DNA of 64,000 bases from Perca fluviatilis (taxonomy: Eukaryota; Chordata; Actinopteri; Perciformes; Percidae). Where the stretch lies: the NCBI RefSeq assembly GCF_010015445.1, contig NC_053128.1:9957840-10021839 (forward strand), given 5' to 3'. The translations under genes were made by a program, and so were the position numbers. Positions 1 through 31,699 of this stretch are shown one piece after another. The notes beneath the pieces were generated by a model. It ran no database searches. It worked only from the letters and a program-made list of their open reading frames with translations, and had not been told where the DNA came from. Each line of letters begins with the position of its first letter. Within the stretch, counting starts at the first letter, position 1.

Positions 1-170
1 GTGAGGTAAAAGGTAATGGAGCCTTTTATACATTGTCGTGTTTCTTTAAAACTAAACAATGGACAAATAGAGTCTTTAAACGCTTCAGATGTAAAGTTAT
101 TCACTGTCAAGTGACATCAAAATGAATGCTAGTCAGTGGTATGCTAACGGGAGGTGATGGCTTTGTAGGA

Positions 171-595
171 TCAAAATGGCGCCATAGGAGGTTCGAGTTC
201 TGAAGCGAAACTTACCCCCTTGCCACACCCCCACTCCCCACCTTGCCCCCCCCCCTCTCTCTCTCTCCTCCTCAATAGCATTTAAAGCTATAGACACAGA
301 AATGGCACATCCTAAGGAAAGCTCATTGTGGGACTGGCTCTAGTGGCTGTAATTCTGCATCAAGGCTGAATTTCGGGAAAGAGACTTCAGATACAGTATT
401 AGGGGACCACTAAGGTCTATATAAAAGAGACTTCAGATACAGTATTAGGGGACCACTAAGGTCTATATAAAAGAGACTTCAGATACAGTATTAGGGGACC
501 ACTAAGGTCTATATAAAAGAGACTTCAGATACAGTATTAGGGGACAACTAAGGTCTATATAAAAGCATCCAAATAGCACCATGTCATGGGCCTTA
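171..595. mobile_element. Dispersed non-autonomous repeat, partial copy carrying the 46-bp array
   Basis: Shares the T/C-rich stretch, the GCTCATTGTGGGACTGGCTC motif and the TCAGATACAGTATTAGGGGA motif with the fuller copy at 15941-16455. It has no coding capacity. It ends near GGGCCTTAAA, comparable with GGACCTTTAA in the fuller copy, which hints at a TTAA-targeting DNA element. Confidence 0.6.
381..564. repeat. Four head-to-tail copies of a 46-bp unit
   Basis: Copies start at 381, 427, 473 and 519 and are nearly identical (the last has GACAAC in place of GACCAC). The unit begins GAGACTTCAGATACAG and ends TCTATATAAAA. It occurs only once in the related dispersed element at 15941-16455, so it was amplified locally. 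Confidence 0.9.
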
Positions 596-1046
596 AATGG
601 ATTTGGTGAAGACAGTTCTTAATTTGCATTGTAGAAATCTTCAATCATCTTGTTGTTCATTGACATGCACATTGCCTGAAACAACATCAGCTGTCACCAT
701 ATAGGCTATAAACTGGCTTACATTAAGGCAACCTGTATGCTAGTTAACGCAGATGAACTGGTAACAAAAAGGCAGTTCAATCTGAATATCAACAAAATAC
801 ATCAATATTATCATTTTTAAAGTATTTTTTTATTTTGTTTTGCAAAGTTAACACTTATGCACCATCAATAATGTTTTGTAAATTAAGATCCAAAATATGA
901 TTAACCTAGGATCTGCTGTCATCCAAAAACCAAACAAAACCAATACCAAGGTTTCATGCAGTAGTAAATATGTAAATATGTTTAGCACTAAATATTAAAA
1001 AGGCCTAAAACATAATAAAAAAACCAAGGAAATATAATTTGTATTC

Positions 1047-1077
1047 TTTATTTTTCATGAACCAATACTAATTTAAT
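1047..1077 (-). terminator. Polyadenylation signals of cel copy A
   Basis: Read on the minus strand, an ATTAAA lies about 55 nt after the stop (near 1072-1077) and an AATAAA at 1047-1052, about 80 nt after the stop. In copy B the AATAAA position is not preserved but the ATTAAA equivalent remains, so ATTAAA is the signal common to both. Inferred from hexamers only. Confidence 0.5.
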
Positions 1078-1130
1078 ACTTCAGGTCTATAGGTCCAGAT
1101 TGCAGGTGCACAGGTGATTGCACACGGTCT

Positions 1131-5777
<4,647 letters not shown>

Positions 5778-5815
5778 GACCACACTGTGACAATCGCGTT
5801 GATCGTCAACCAGAC

Positions 5816-5822
5816 TTTTATA
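5816..5822 (-). promoter_or_regulatory. TATA box of cel copy A
   Basis: TATAAAA on the minus strand lies 39-45 bp upstream of the first ATG. With normal TATA spacing, transcription would begin around 5785-5793, leaving a leader of only about 8-16 nt. A GC-rich block (GGGGAGGGG) lies just upstream. The same arrangement is present at copy B. Confidence 0.75.
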
Positions 5823-7199
5823 CAGGAGACCCCTCCCCTAAACAACACCTGACCAGTGGGCATGCTTTTTTCACTGTTACATAACACATAATATTTAACC
5901 ACATTGTATCATCAGCACTTTCCTCAATACTTCACATAGATTACCTAAACACATCATCAAAATAACATAGTAGTAATCAAACCAAAATATAGGCTAATTT
6001 TTATAGCTTCTAACATGGGAGATAAGTGGTTTTCAGTGGACATTGGACAGATTGGACAGATTTCAATAATCCCTTCTTTCTCTAAGACATATGGAATCTA
6101 AAATGTGATTCCTTGGCCTTGTGGTTGTATTTCCTTATCACACATGAAGAACTATCTTTACCAACTCCACCCCACAAGAAACTGCCAACATGCAAACTGA
6201 CTAAAGAAGTGAACTTGTGTTAGGATGGCCATGGCAATTGACAGATCCTGTCCTGTCCTTAGAAGCTCTCCTCTCCATGGAGCCAAATTGGGAATGATTA
6301 AATAGTGAATACAAACAAAATGGTGAAAGGGGGCATCCTTGTCTTGTGCTTTGATATTGCCATTTGACTCCGTTGAAAGTTCCCTCTCAACCTAGGCCAA
6401 GAAGTAGGTTGGAGTTTTGGCCACAACATTTAAGTCTATAGCTGTCTCAAAGGAGAGGATCCTTGTACAGTTTTAATAGAAGGGAAATTATGTCATCACC
6501 TAATCCCAAAATCTTGTGTCAGGCTTTCTTTTGGCTTTGAGATTGTTTTGAGATATCTAGTGGGGGACTTTGAGAAAATTGCTGGGGGGAAAAACCCTAC
6601 ACAGACATGCCTTGGCCTTCATGGAAAAGGCTTGTGTGACTGCTGTTGAGATGTGATTTTTAGTTTCCAACTTTTTATGTGTATCAGAAATCTGCTGAGT
6701 TGACACAGCTGTCCAACTGGACTCAAAGTCACACTGCTGGAGCAATCCAAAAGTTAATCCTCTTTTCATGGATGACCCTTTTCCTAACGCTGCAAAGTTT
6801 TAGTAAATAAAGTGGACACAAGCATCTCTCCAAAATGTTACATATCTATTTTACTATGGCCAGTGAGGGTATATCAATCTAGCCAATAACCTACACACCA
6901 GCATTTTCATGGCTGTCCAAAAGAACCTGTGTACTGTAAAAATGTGGACATATACATTTATTACCAAATTTAAATGTGTTTTACAGTATACAACATGTTC
7001 AGCTGGGGGCCACAAACCACCAGGAACACACAACTGTTCGATTAGTAGTAGTTTGTAGCCTTTTTAATCAACTATCCTGTATTTTTTTCTCATGCTCATT
7101 GCTGTTTTCTAGTTTGTCATGATTTTTTTAATTTTATCTCAGTCTTTATTGGAAAATACATTTGTTATTACTGCTAAATAAAGGATGTGCATGTGACGC

Positions 7200-7920
7200 C
7201 CAGCAATGTGTGGTCACATTATGTGGTTTAATTATGTATATGTATTACCGGTATTTTGAATAGTTAGTGGGGCCTGTTACACGCAATATGTACGAACCAG
7301 GGCTTGATGCACAAAAACAAATCTATGAGACACTTATGGCAAGACATTAGTTAGGGATGTCAGCAAGCTGGTTGCGATTAAATGTTCTAGCTAACTGCTC
7401 AGGATATATTCAGCTACTAGCTACCTCTACCAAACATAACATAGCTTTCCTCATTCCCTCCTTTTCTTGGAGAGAAATGCTTCAGCAGTAAGCAGACAGG
7501 TAAGCAGACAGGTTAGCGGTCTCAGTATGCTGGGTTTTAAAATTAGTTAAATTGCGGTTAGCTGGCTGTCCCAACCAATTTATTTGACATCATGTATTAC
7601 AACTCATCTTTATTTAAATTCCTGTTCCTTGTATGAAATGATGTGGAATAGAAGAAAATTGCCAAACCAAGGTTGGAGCATGGACAAATGGCATTGATTA
7701 GCTAATTTAGCTACATTAGCTATAGCCTAAGCTAGCTAAATAAACAGACATAGTCTCCACTTAATTTTCACGATTATCTCAATTATTTGTCTTGAGTTAA
7801 TTAAACACAGCCTTACCTTTGTTTTTTTTGTCCATGTAATAACAGTGTTAACAACCTTAAAGGCCTTGTTTTAAAACTGGTCCAGCTCTTTTAATGTCCT
7901 GAATTAGCTAGGAAACTAAC
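7200..7920. other. Gene-free spacer between the duplication units
   Basis: AT-rich DNA with GCTAGCTA-type words and no open frame, RNA gene or clear repeat border that I can support. Confidence 0.5.
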
Positions 7921-8511
7921 GTAATGGATTTGGTGAAGACAGCTCCAAATTTGTATTGTAAAAATCTTCAACTCTGCCTCGTCTTATTTTCCTGTATTAT
8001 TATGGTACCTTGTTGTTCATTGACACGCATTTACCAAGCACATTACCTTAAACAACATCAGCTGTCATAAAGTTGTTTAAATCTGGCTACCTGTACGCTA
8101 ACGTTAGCTAGCGAAGATGAACTGCTAACAAAATAGGAGTGGAATCGGAATAACAATAAAATGCATCAATATCACCATTTTTATTGTCTATTTTGATTTT
8201 GTTTATTTTGTTTTGCAAAGTTAACACATACTTCTGAACCATCAATTATGTTTTGTACACTAAGATCCAAACCAAAATATGACTAACTTAGCATCTGTTA
8301 TCATCCAAAACAAACAACCCAATAGGTTTCATGTGTGCAAAGTGAATTTGTTTATCACTACATATTGCAAAGAGGCCCAAGACATGATAAAATAAAACCA
8401 AGGAAATATAATTTGTAGGCCTATTCATCATACATTTTTCAATAACCAATACTAATTTAATATTAGTCTATAGGTCCAGAATGCAGGTGCACAGGTGATT
8501 GCACACGGTCT

Positions 8512-13777
<5,266 letters not shown>

Positions 13778-13815
13778 GACCACACTGTGACAATAGGGTT
13801 GGTCGTCGGCCAGAT

Positions 13816-13822
13816 TTTTATA
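13816..13822 (-). promoter_or_regulatory. TATA box of cel copy B
   Basis: TATAAAA on the minus strand 39-45 bp upstream of the copy B ATG, in the same place as in copy A, followed by a conserved stretch to the start codon. It implies an equally short 5' leader. Confidence 0.75.
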
Positions 13823-14873
13823 AAGGAGACCCCTCCCCTAAACAACACCTTATCAGTCAGTGGGCATGCTTTTTCCACTGTTACATAACATAACCCATAA
13901 TATGTAACCACATTGTATTATCAGCACTTTCCCCAATACCACCCCACATGAAATTGCCAACATGTAAGTGAAGCTGTGTGAGAATGACCATGGCAATGGA
14001 CTGATCCTGTCCTGTCCTTAAAAGCTCTTCTCTCCATAAAGCCACATATAGAATAGTTAAATAGTAATATCTAGTGTGGGGGAGGGGGGGGGGGAACCCT
14101 ACACAGACTGCCTTGGCCTTCCTGGAAAAGGTTTGTGTGACTGATGTTTGAGATGTGATTTTTCGTTTCCAACTTTTGTTGCGTAACAGGAAGGCAACCT
14201 CTGCTGAGTTGACACAGCTGTCCAACTGGAGTCAGAGTCCCACTGATGGAACAATCCAAAAGTTAATTCTCACGGATGATTCTTTTTCTAACGCTGTCAA
14301 GCTTTAGTTAATTAACGTGGACATACGCATCTCTCCAAAGTGTTACATATCTATTTTATTATGGCGTATAGCCAATAACCTATACACCAGCATCTTTATG
14401 CCTGTCCAAAAATCACCTGTATAGAAATGTGGACATAAACATTTATACCATATTTATGCCCATATATAAAATATGTTCAGCCAGGGGCCAGAAACCACCA
14501 CTGTTAGATTAGTAGCAGTTTATACCTTTTTTTAATGAACTATCCTGTATATTTTTTTTGTTTATCACCCTCATTGCTGTTTTCTCATTTGTTGTGATTT
14601 ATCCATTTTATCTCGGTCTTAGAATAACGATTTCTTATTACTATTAAATAAAGGATACACAGGATGTGACCGCCACAGGGCATTTCTAAGCTATTTGCCT
14701 CGACAATGGTGTGCATCTTTTGTGTCATGATTTTGAATGTTATTTGGAGATGTGCAAAAAACAAGCTGCATATTGATTGGTGTCCCTGACATATGTCAGT
14801 GTACTGTATTAACCAAAAACATAATTACAAAAACAATACGGTTCTTACACAAACCACTAGAAATATTGCCATG

Positions 14874-14879
14874 TTTATT
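14874..14879 (-). terminator. Polyadenylation signal of gtf3c5
   Basis: AATAAA on the minus strand about 86 nt after the stop codon at 14965. It is the first good hexamer downstream, giving a short 3' UTR. Confidence 0.55.
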
Positions 14880-14964
14880 TACATCCTTCAAACATGTCTT
14901 TTTTAACAGAATTACGTAAGATATTAACAGTCGAGATTAATGTCATCAAAGTGGTTATGTTTTG

Positions 14965-26071
<11,107 letters not shown>

Positions 26072-26260
26072 AGTGTCTGTTTTAATTGGGATATTCACGC
26101 TGGCATAACACTGACACTAGCTACATAAGAAGACCCGCTCCTGTACAACAGCGTGAGTGTGTGTGTGCAAGTGCAAAATAACGCCGGGCGGAAACGCAAC
26201 CGCGCACATATAGTTCCGCATGCATACATTAAACTCTGGGTTCCTTTTACTTCTTTCCAT
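26072..26260 (-). promoter_or_regulatory. Putative gtf3c5 promoter and 5' leader
   Basis: Immediately upstream of the gtf3c5 ATG is a short CpG-containing stretch (CGCCGGGCGG, GCAACCGCGC) with no TATA box at a usual distance, typical of a housekeeping gene. The exact start site cannot be seen. Confidence 0.35.
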
Positions 26261-27750
26261 ATCAACTCTACCTTGTTAGCACAATTTAAATTGAATATTC
26301 AAGTAGAACAATTTAACCATAATTAAGAATATTGAGACATATTTCGATCGTTTAAATCTAAACTCTTAAAAAAATGTAAAAACAAAGATGTCATGAAATG
26401 CACTAGATATGTATCTTAATTATGAGCTTTAATTTACTGACATTCCAAGAATTGCATGTTTTTACAAATGTTTTATTATTTATATATATTATACTATACT
26501 GTATTATTACTATTATAACACATTTGGCCACAGGGTGGCGGTGTAAAACCAAACAACAATAGCAGTCAATGGAGGAAATTCTCTGGCACTGGGAGTACCA
26601 TCATGTCTCCATCAAAGTTAAGCAAGTCAAGTAACTAAATCTTCTTGAATGCTCTGAGTCCATGTGAACGATCTGTTGATGTATTGTAATTTTATATTGA
26701 GGATTGGGTTTTTTAACAGCCACTAAAAGTATATTTGTATTGTCAGAAGGAGACAACCACTGTTGTCACAGGGACCTAAAGAGGATTTGCGTGCTGTCCC
26801 TCCCAGAAACTGTCAACAGACTGTCATCCCCTCAGAGAAGAAAGAAGACTTTGAAGAAACAGTATTGACGAAGTTATTTCAGATGCTGTTACATTATGAC
26901 AGTGTTTACTTAGATTCTAGTTTGTCTTCTCTCATGCCTTCAGGGGAGTATAAGGCTTAACGCTGGAGTCTTAACAATATGGGCCTATAGCTATCTCATA
27001 TTCAATTTTTGAAATTACCGCTATTTAATCAAGAGTATTAAGTTTGTTTTATTTTATGTTGCTGTTTTTAAAGAACAGTTTGACAATTTGGTAAATGTTT
27101 ATATAATTATGTCCTGTGAGATGTTCCTGTGTGGTAAATATGCAGTTTTAAGTGCAATATGACTGAAAGGTCTGCTGGAATAATAATAATAGGTTTATTT
27201 AAAATTGCACCTTTTACAGACAGTCGCAAAGTGCTTAACCAGAGAAAAAAATGAATGGTACAATTTTAGAGCTTGGGAAAATAACTTCCCTAATTGGAGG
27301 TCAGCTCAAGAATGTGATGCTGTTTTTGGTTGACTCTCCTGTGCTGCATGTTAAACTTCAACTAGTAAATGATCCACCGGTAGATCTGGGACAGGTCTAT
27401 GACAGGTTTAGCCTAGCTTAGCGCAAAGATTGAAAACAGTAAGTGAAAAACATGCCTTCCAAGAAATGCAAATGTGTCTATTTAACACTGCATCTTGTTG
27501 AGATAAAACATACACACAGACAACAAGTAGACATTGTTATATTATTAGTTCTATCAGAGCACGGCTGCCAGTTTGGAGCGCTGCCACAACTCTGAACAAA
27601 ATCCATGTGTCTGGATGTGTTGCTGTGTAGCTTGCTACATGTAAAGTAAATAAGACAGCTTTGAAATTTGTTTTTAAAAGGGCTATACTAACAGTTTCCC
27701 CCTGATTCCAGTCGTTGCGCTAAGCTAGGCTAAGCAGAATCCTGAATAAA
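26260..27750. other. Gene-free AT-rich intergenic DNA
   Basis: Between the gtf3c5 promoter and the first fold-back element. Short open frames only, none with family features. Ordinary non-coding DNA as far as can be seen. Confidence 0.5.
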
Positions 27751-27807
27751 TCCATGTGCTGGATCCGCAGAGATTACATTCACGATTTTTCTCATCAGAC
27801 TCTGCGT

Positions 27808-28014
27808 AAGATTTTACACCTTTCTCACAGCAGACATTTTGACTTGTCATAGCAGCAAAGGCACAGGTGTAATTAATAACGTTAATGATGCTCTCTGGAT
27901 GACATACACGACTCGCTGTGATAGAAGAATAGAAAGGAGCCATCGTTAACGTCATTAGTAACACCTGTGCTTTTTTCTGCTATGACAAGTTAAAATGTCC
28001 ACTGTAAAAGAAGC
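27808..28014. mobile_element. Fold-back (palindromic) MITE
   Basis: Two arms of about 75-80 nt in inverted orientation: the left arm contains TTTTGACTTGTCATAGCAG and GCACAGGTGTAATTAATAAC; the right arm contains GTTAGTAATGACG-like text in reverse, CACCTGTGC and CTGCTATGACAAGTTAAAA. The loop is about 50 nt. No coding capacity. Confidence 0.7.
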
Positions 28015-28036
28015 CTATTGCTTATGACCTTATAGC

Positions 28037-28525
28037 AGGGGTCTTCAACGTTTTTTAGGCCAAGGACCACTCAGTTGAAAAAGAGATGGAGCAAGGGACC
28101 CCTTACTACATATATTGTATAAAATATTAATGTAAAATATAAATTGCATATTACACTGGGCCTACAATATCATGTAGGGCGGCATAAAGTCTTCACACAT
28201 ACCTTTTTATGGGGCATACAATACTATGGTATCAAAATAATAATTGTTGACATATTCATATATTTATACATCATGTTTTAATGTTAGATTGTGGCACAGT
28301 GAATCCTTAAGCTTAACTGTATCTGTAGATGGCTACCTTATGGCTATCTACCTATAGGCACGTAAGCCTATCATCAATGTTGTGTAAATAAATAAAAATG
28401 TATCTTTACAAATGTTGAATTCAAGTTTTTTTTTTTTTTTAACTATTGAACAAAAATTTGGTGGCCCCCCTGCAGCAACTCTGAGGACCCCCTTGGGGTC
28501 CCGGACCCCCTGTTGAATATCTGTT
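28037..28525. mobile_element. hAT-like non-autonomous element
   Basis: Starts CAGGGGTCTTCAACG and ends near CCCCCTGTTGAATATCTG, with internal text (GGACCCC, GGGCGGC, CCTATAGGCA.GTAAGCCTAT) shared with the element at 46450-46870. CAGGGGT-type ends are typical of hAT elements. Confidence 0.65.
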
Positions 28526-28832
28526 GAATATAATAATATATCTATGCCTTATAGTGGCAAGGAAACTGCTACTACACTGGACAACATCAGAACCAAATGT
28601 GGAGAAGTCCATACCAATTCCAACAGTAAATAGTAGTATGTGTTCTTGTGCGTTAATTGTGTTCTGTTGACCTGGAAATTGAACAACTTTGTGAACCCTA
28701 TCAGAGCTTCAATAAAAACATAAATGGTGACATCCAGCCCGGCCTATCATAATGTTATGAAGCGCAGTGTTTGTGGGAGGGATTTAAGGAGGAGGGGACA
28801 GAAGGTACCCAAGGCTCTGACTGACAATCTGT

Positions 28833-29036
28833 TGTCTGCTGTGGTGGAGTAAGGATTTTGACAATCTTTCTCTTTTTGTCTTTCTTTTCTCTTTTTCTCT
28901 AGAGGGCCCCCGTCCATCAAACATTCGTCCAGCAGCTCTTGGTGCTATCTCAGCCGAGGGCCTGTCCACTCCTCCCTGCAGCTCTGCTGGCCTGTTCCAG
29001 CCGTTACAGTGTGGGGAGGCCATGATAAGGTTATCA
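28833..29036. promoter_or_regulatory. Candidate enhancer with a palindromic GATA pair
   Basis: A perfect palindrome TGATAAGGTTATCA at 29023-29036 presents two WGATAR sites facing each other. A RUNX-type TGTGGT lies at about 28839-28844. The site is in unique-looking, C-rich DNA about 7 kb downstream of gfi1b. GATA1 and RUNX1 are known regulators of gfi1b in blood cells; the link here is inference. Confidence 0.35.
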
Positions 29037-30390
29037 GACGGCCTCCACCGCCACGCTTACTCTGAAAACGCCTGCTGCTCTCAGATTTCACCCCCCACAC
29101 CCCCTGCTCCCACTCACTCTGACTTCTCACTCAGACATATCCCCTCTGCTGTCATCCCTTCTCTTAGCTTCTGCGCCTCCAACCTCCGGACCTGCAGCCG
29201 GCTGTTTGTTAGTTTCTGTACGCGTGGCCATATTTGAACATGTGATGTAGACATTAGGCCACACCTACAAGGCCTGGTCGTTTTCTGTAGGCAAAACAGA
29301 GGATTATCATCAGTGATTGCTTTCACTGCACTCTTGTAATTTATTCAGGTGTCTTCATTGTGAAGATCTGGCTATGACTGTCACGCTACTGTTTAATTTA
29401 GATACAACTCTCAGAATGCTAATGGCTTCTTGTGACCCACACCAGCGGTTGAATATGTTTGTGCACTATGACCAAGACAATCAGATTTTGTTTCCCTGTT
29501 TTATCTGAATAGTTTTTAGAGGCCTGAAAATTAAAAAAAAGGATCCAGTAATTTCTAAGTTTAAAAGGCTAAGAGTCTACAGCCATGCTAGTGGCTGTGG
29601 GCTGTACTTTAGCACAGTGTTGCTTTGAGTTAAAGTAGGTGCTAGAGGAAAGGTCAGGGGATCACTGAAGGACCATGAATGTCAGTACAACATTTCTTGA
29701 CGATCTATCCAATAGTTGTTGGAATATTTGTGTAAGTGGTGGACCGACCAACACACTGATATTGACATTCCTAGATGGCAATAAAAAAAGTAAAGACCAG
29801 AGGAGTGTTCAAGGCAATTTTGAGCATCATAAATGTTATTTTTCAGCTTTCCTATCCCGTTTATCATCTTGTGAACCTTTAGATTTATCTTTCGACCCAT
29901 TGGAGGGGACCCTATAGGTTGGGAGCCACAGTAGACTGTCTGCTTGCTGTGATGCTTCTCTTTTAAGTTTTCCCAGGAAATGTATTGCTAAAAGATCAAG
30001 ATTTCAGCTTGACGTTGTTGTGCAAACATAATCAATTAATAGATAATAATACATAATTTTTAATTACTACGCAATATCAAGTCGGCCATTTTTTCTTTTT
30101 TGGAGAAGCCAGTGTCAACACTAACCACTGCTGACATATTTTATTGTCACGCCACACAGGCGTGTCGATAAATTAATCTTTTGCAACAAATGCAAATGCC
30201 TTTTGTTTGGACTGAATGTAAATATGGCCTTTAATGGCTGCCCCTGCTTGATGGAGAGTTGACTAAGAGTCCGAAGGTCATTGAACATCGCAACTTAGAA
30301 ACTAAATTAAACTCAAAATGATTTCTGGGACTCTCCCGTGTAACCACATCAAGGGATGTTCATAAGCGAGTGTTGGGGCTTTTCTCATAT

Positions 30391-30523
30391 TGATAACAGG
30401 CCGGAAGTTACTCGAAGGCACCATTTTGAGTTGCCTACTTGTGAAATGGATGATTAAATCCCAGGAAAAGCAACCACAGGAAATGATGGCCTTTTGTGCG
30501 TGTCATCATCGGCGCACTTATCT
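30391..30523. promoter_or_regulatory. Candidate haematopoietic enhancer cluster (GATA/ETS/RUNX)
   Basis: Within 133 bp: TGATAA (30391-30396), CCGGAAGT (30401-30408), AACCACA (30472-30478) overlapping AGGAAAT (30478-30484), and TTATCT (30518-30523), i.e. GATA, ETS, RUNX+ETS and GATA words. It lies about 5.6 kb downstream of the gfi1b stop in non-repeat DNA. Motif clusters of this type mark blood enhancers; function here is inferred. Confidence 0.4.
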
Positions 30524-30802
30524 ATGGGAGGGCAGGGTGTGCTGGACCACAACACACTGTCACTGGCAATCAAATAGTATCTGAGCCCAACACTGTGACA
30601 GCAGCGGATATGATCATACAGCATCTTCCTGTGTCCAGTCAGACAGAGGAAATCTGCTGACAGTTTATTTTCTATTTGGATTATATTCTCTGTTTTCAAA
30701 GCACAGTGCCCCCCCCCCAGTTTGGAGAAGACGACTGGAGTCCTGACACGGAAGAGATAAGCAATGTACTGCTGTGTATGGCGGCAGCTGCAAAACATAT
30801 TT

Positions 30803-31196
30803 TGGCCACCTTAAAAAAAATCTATATCAGTTTAAGTGTACGCTATATTTAGAATAATTTCACCACTTTACCTTGTCATCAGACAGCCCTTTCTGACGGG
30901 GAACCGAAGCTGTTCTATTCATCTATGCTCTACTTTGTCCTCATTCACCAAATTCTCACACAAAAACAACAAACTAACCGATGGAGGCAGCGGTAGACCA
31001 GCAACTCCTGTGTTCTGCTATAGGTAAAATTACTGGTTCTGTCAAAGGAGTCTGGTAGACTTTAAGAGAGCATTGATTCCAATAACAGCTTCCTTTTTCG
31101 TCAGAAAGGGCTGTCTGATGGCAAAATAAAGCTGTGAAAATATTGTAAGTATAGCATACACTAAAACTGATAGAGATTTTTTTTAGGTGGCTAAAA
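30803..31196. mobile_element. Fold-back MITE
   Basis: Long inverted arms: the left arm (30803-30905) has GGCCACCTTAAAAAAAATCT and CATCAGACAGCCCTTTCTGA; the right arm (31090-31196) has the reverse, TCAGAAAGGGCTGTCTGATG to TTTTTTTTAGGTGGC. The unpaired centre is about 185 bp. No coding capacity. Confidence 0.75.
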
Positions 31197-31216
31197 TACG
31201 TTTCGATGTGTGGCCC

Positions 31217-31480
31217 TATCAATTCAATTCAATTCAATTTTATTTATAGTATCAAATCATAACAAGATTTATCTTGAGACACTTTACAGATAGAGTAGGT
31301 CTAGACCACACTCTATAATTTACAAAGCCCCAACAATTTTAATAATTCCCCCAAGAGCAAGCAGTGCGACAGTGGCGAGGAAAAACTCCCTTTTAGGAAG
31401 AAACCTGGGACAGACCCAGGCTCTTGGTAGGCGGTGTCTGACTGTGCCGGTTGGGGATGTGATGAACAGTGGCAATAATA
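31217..31480. mobile_element. Dispersed teleost repeat starting with (AATTC)n
   Basis: Begins with four CAATT units, then TTTATTTATAGTATCAAATC, AGACACTTTACAGATAGAG and GGAGGAAAAACTCCC-like text that I recognise as a common fish interspersed repeat. The following CAGCAGGGC-rich stretch to about 31690 is low-complexity. Class not assigned. Confidence 0.55.
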
Positions 31481-31699
31481 GTCACATCAATAATGGAACA
31501 GTGACTTCAAATGGTAGTCGTAGTAGTTCATGTCATATCAGGGCACTGCAGGGCGTTACAGGATGTAGCGTGGCACAGCAGAGCATGGATGGACGTAGCG
31601 GGAAGCTGCAGGGTTCAGCAGGACGCAGCATGACATTGCAGGGCACCGCTGAGCTTAGCAGGGAGTGCAGCAGGACCACGGCTACAGCTGCAACCAGGA

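Noticed and set aside
381..564. CRISPR-like array
   Set aside because: The 46-bp repeats are directly head-to-tail with no spacers, in a vertebrate genome; it is a minisatellite.
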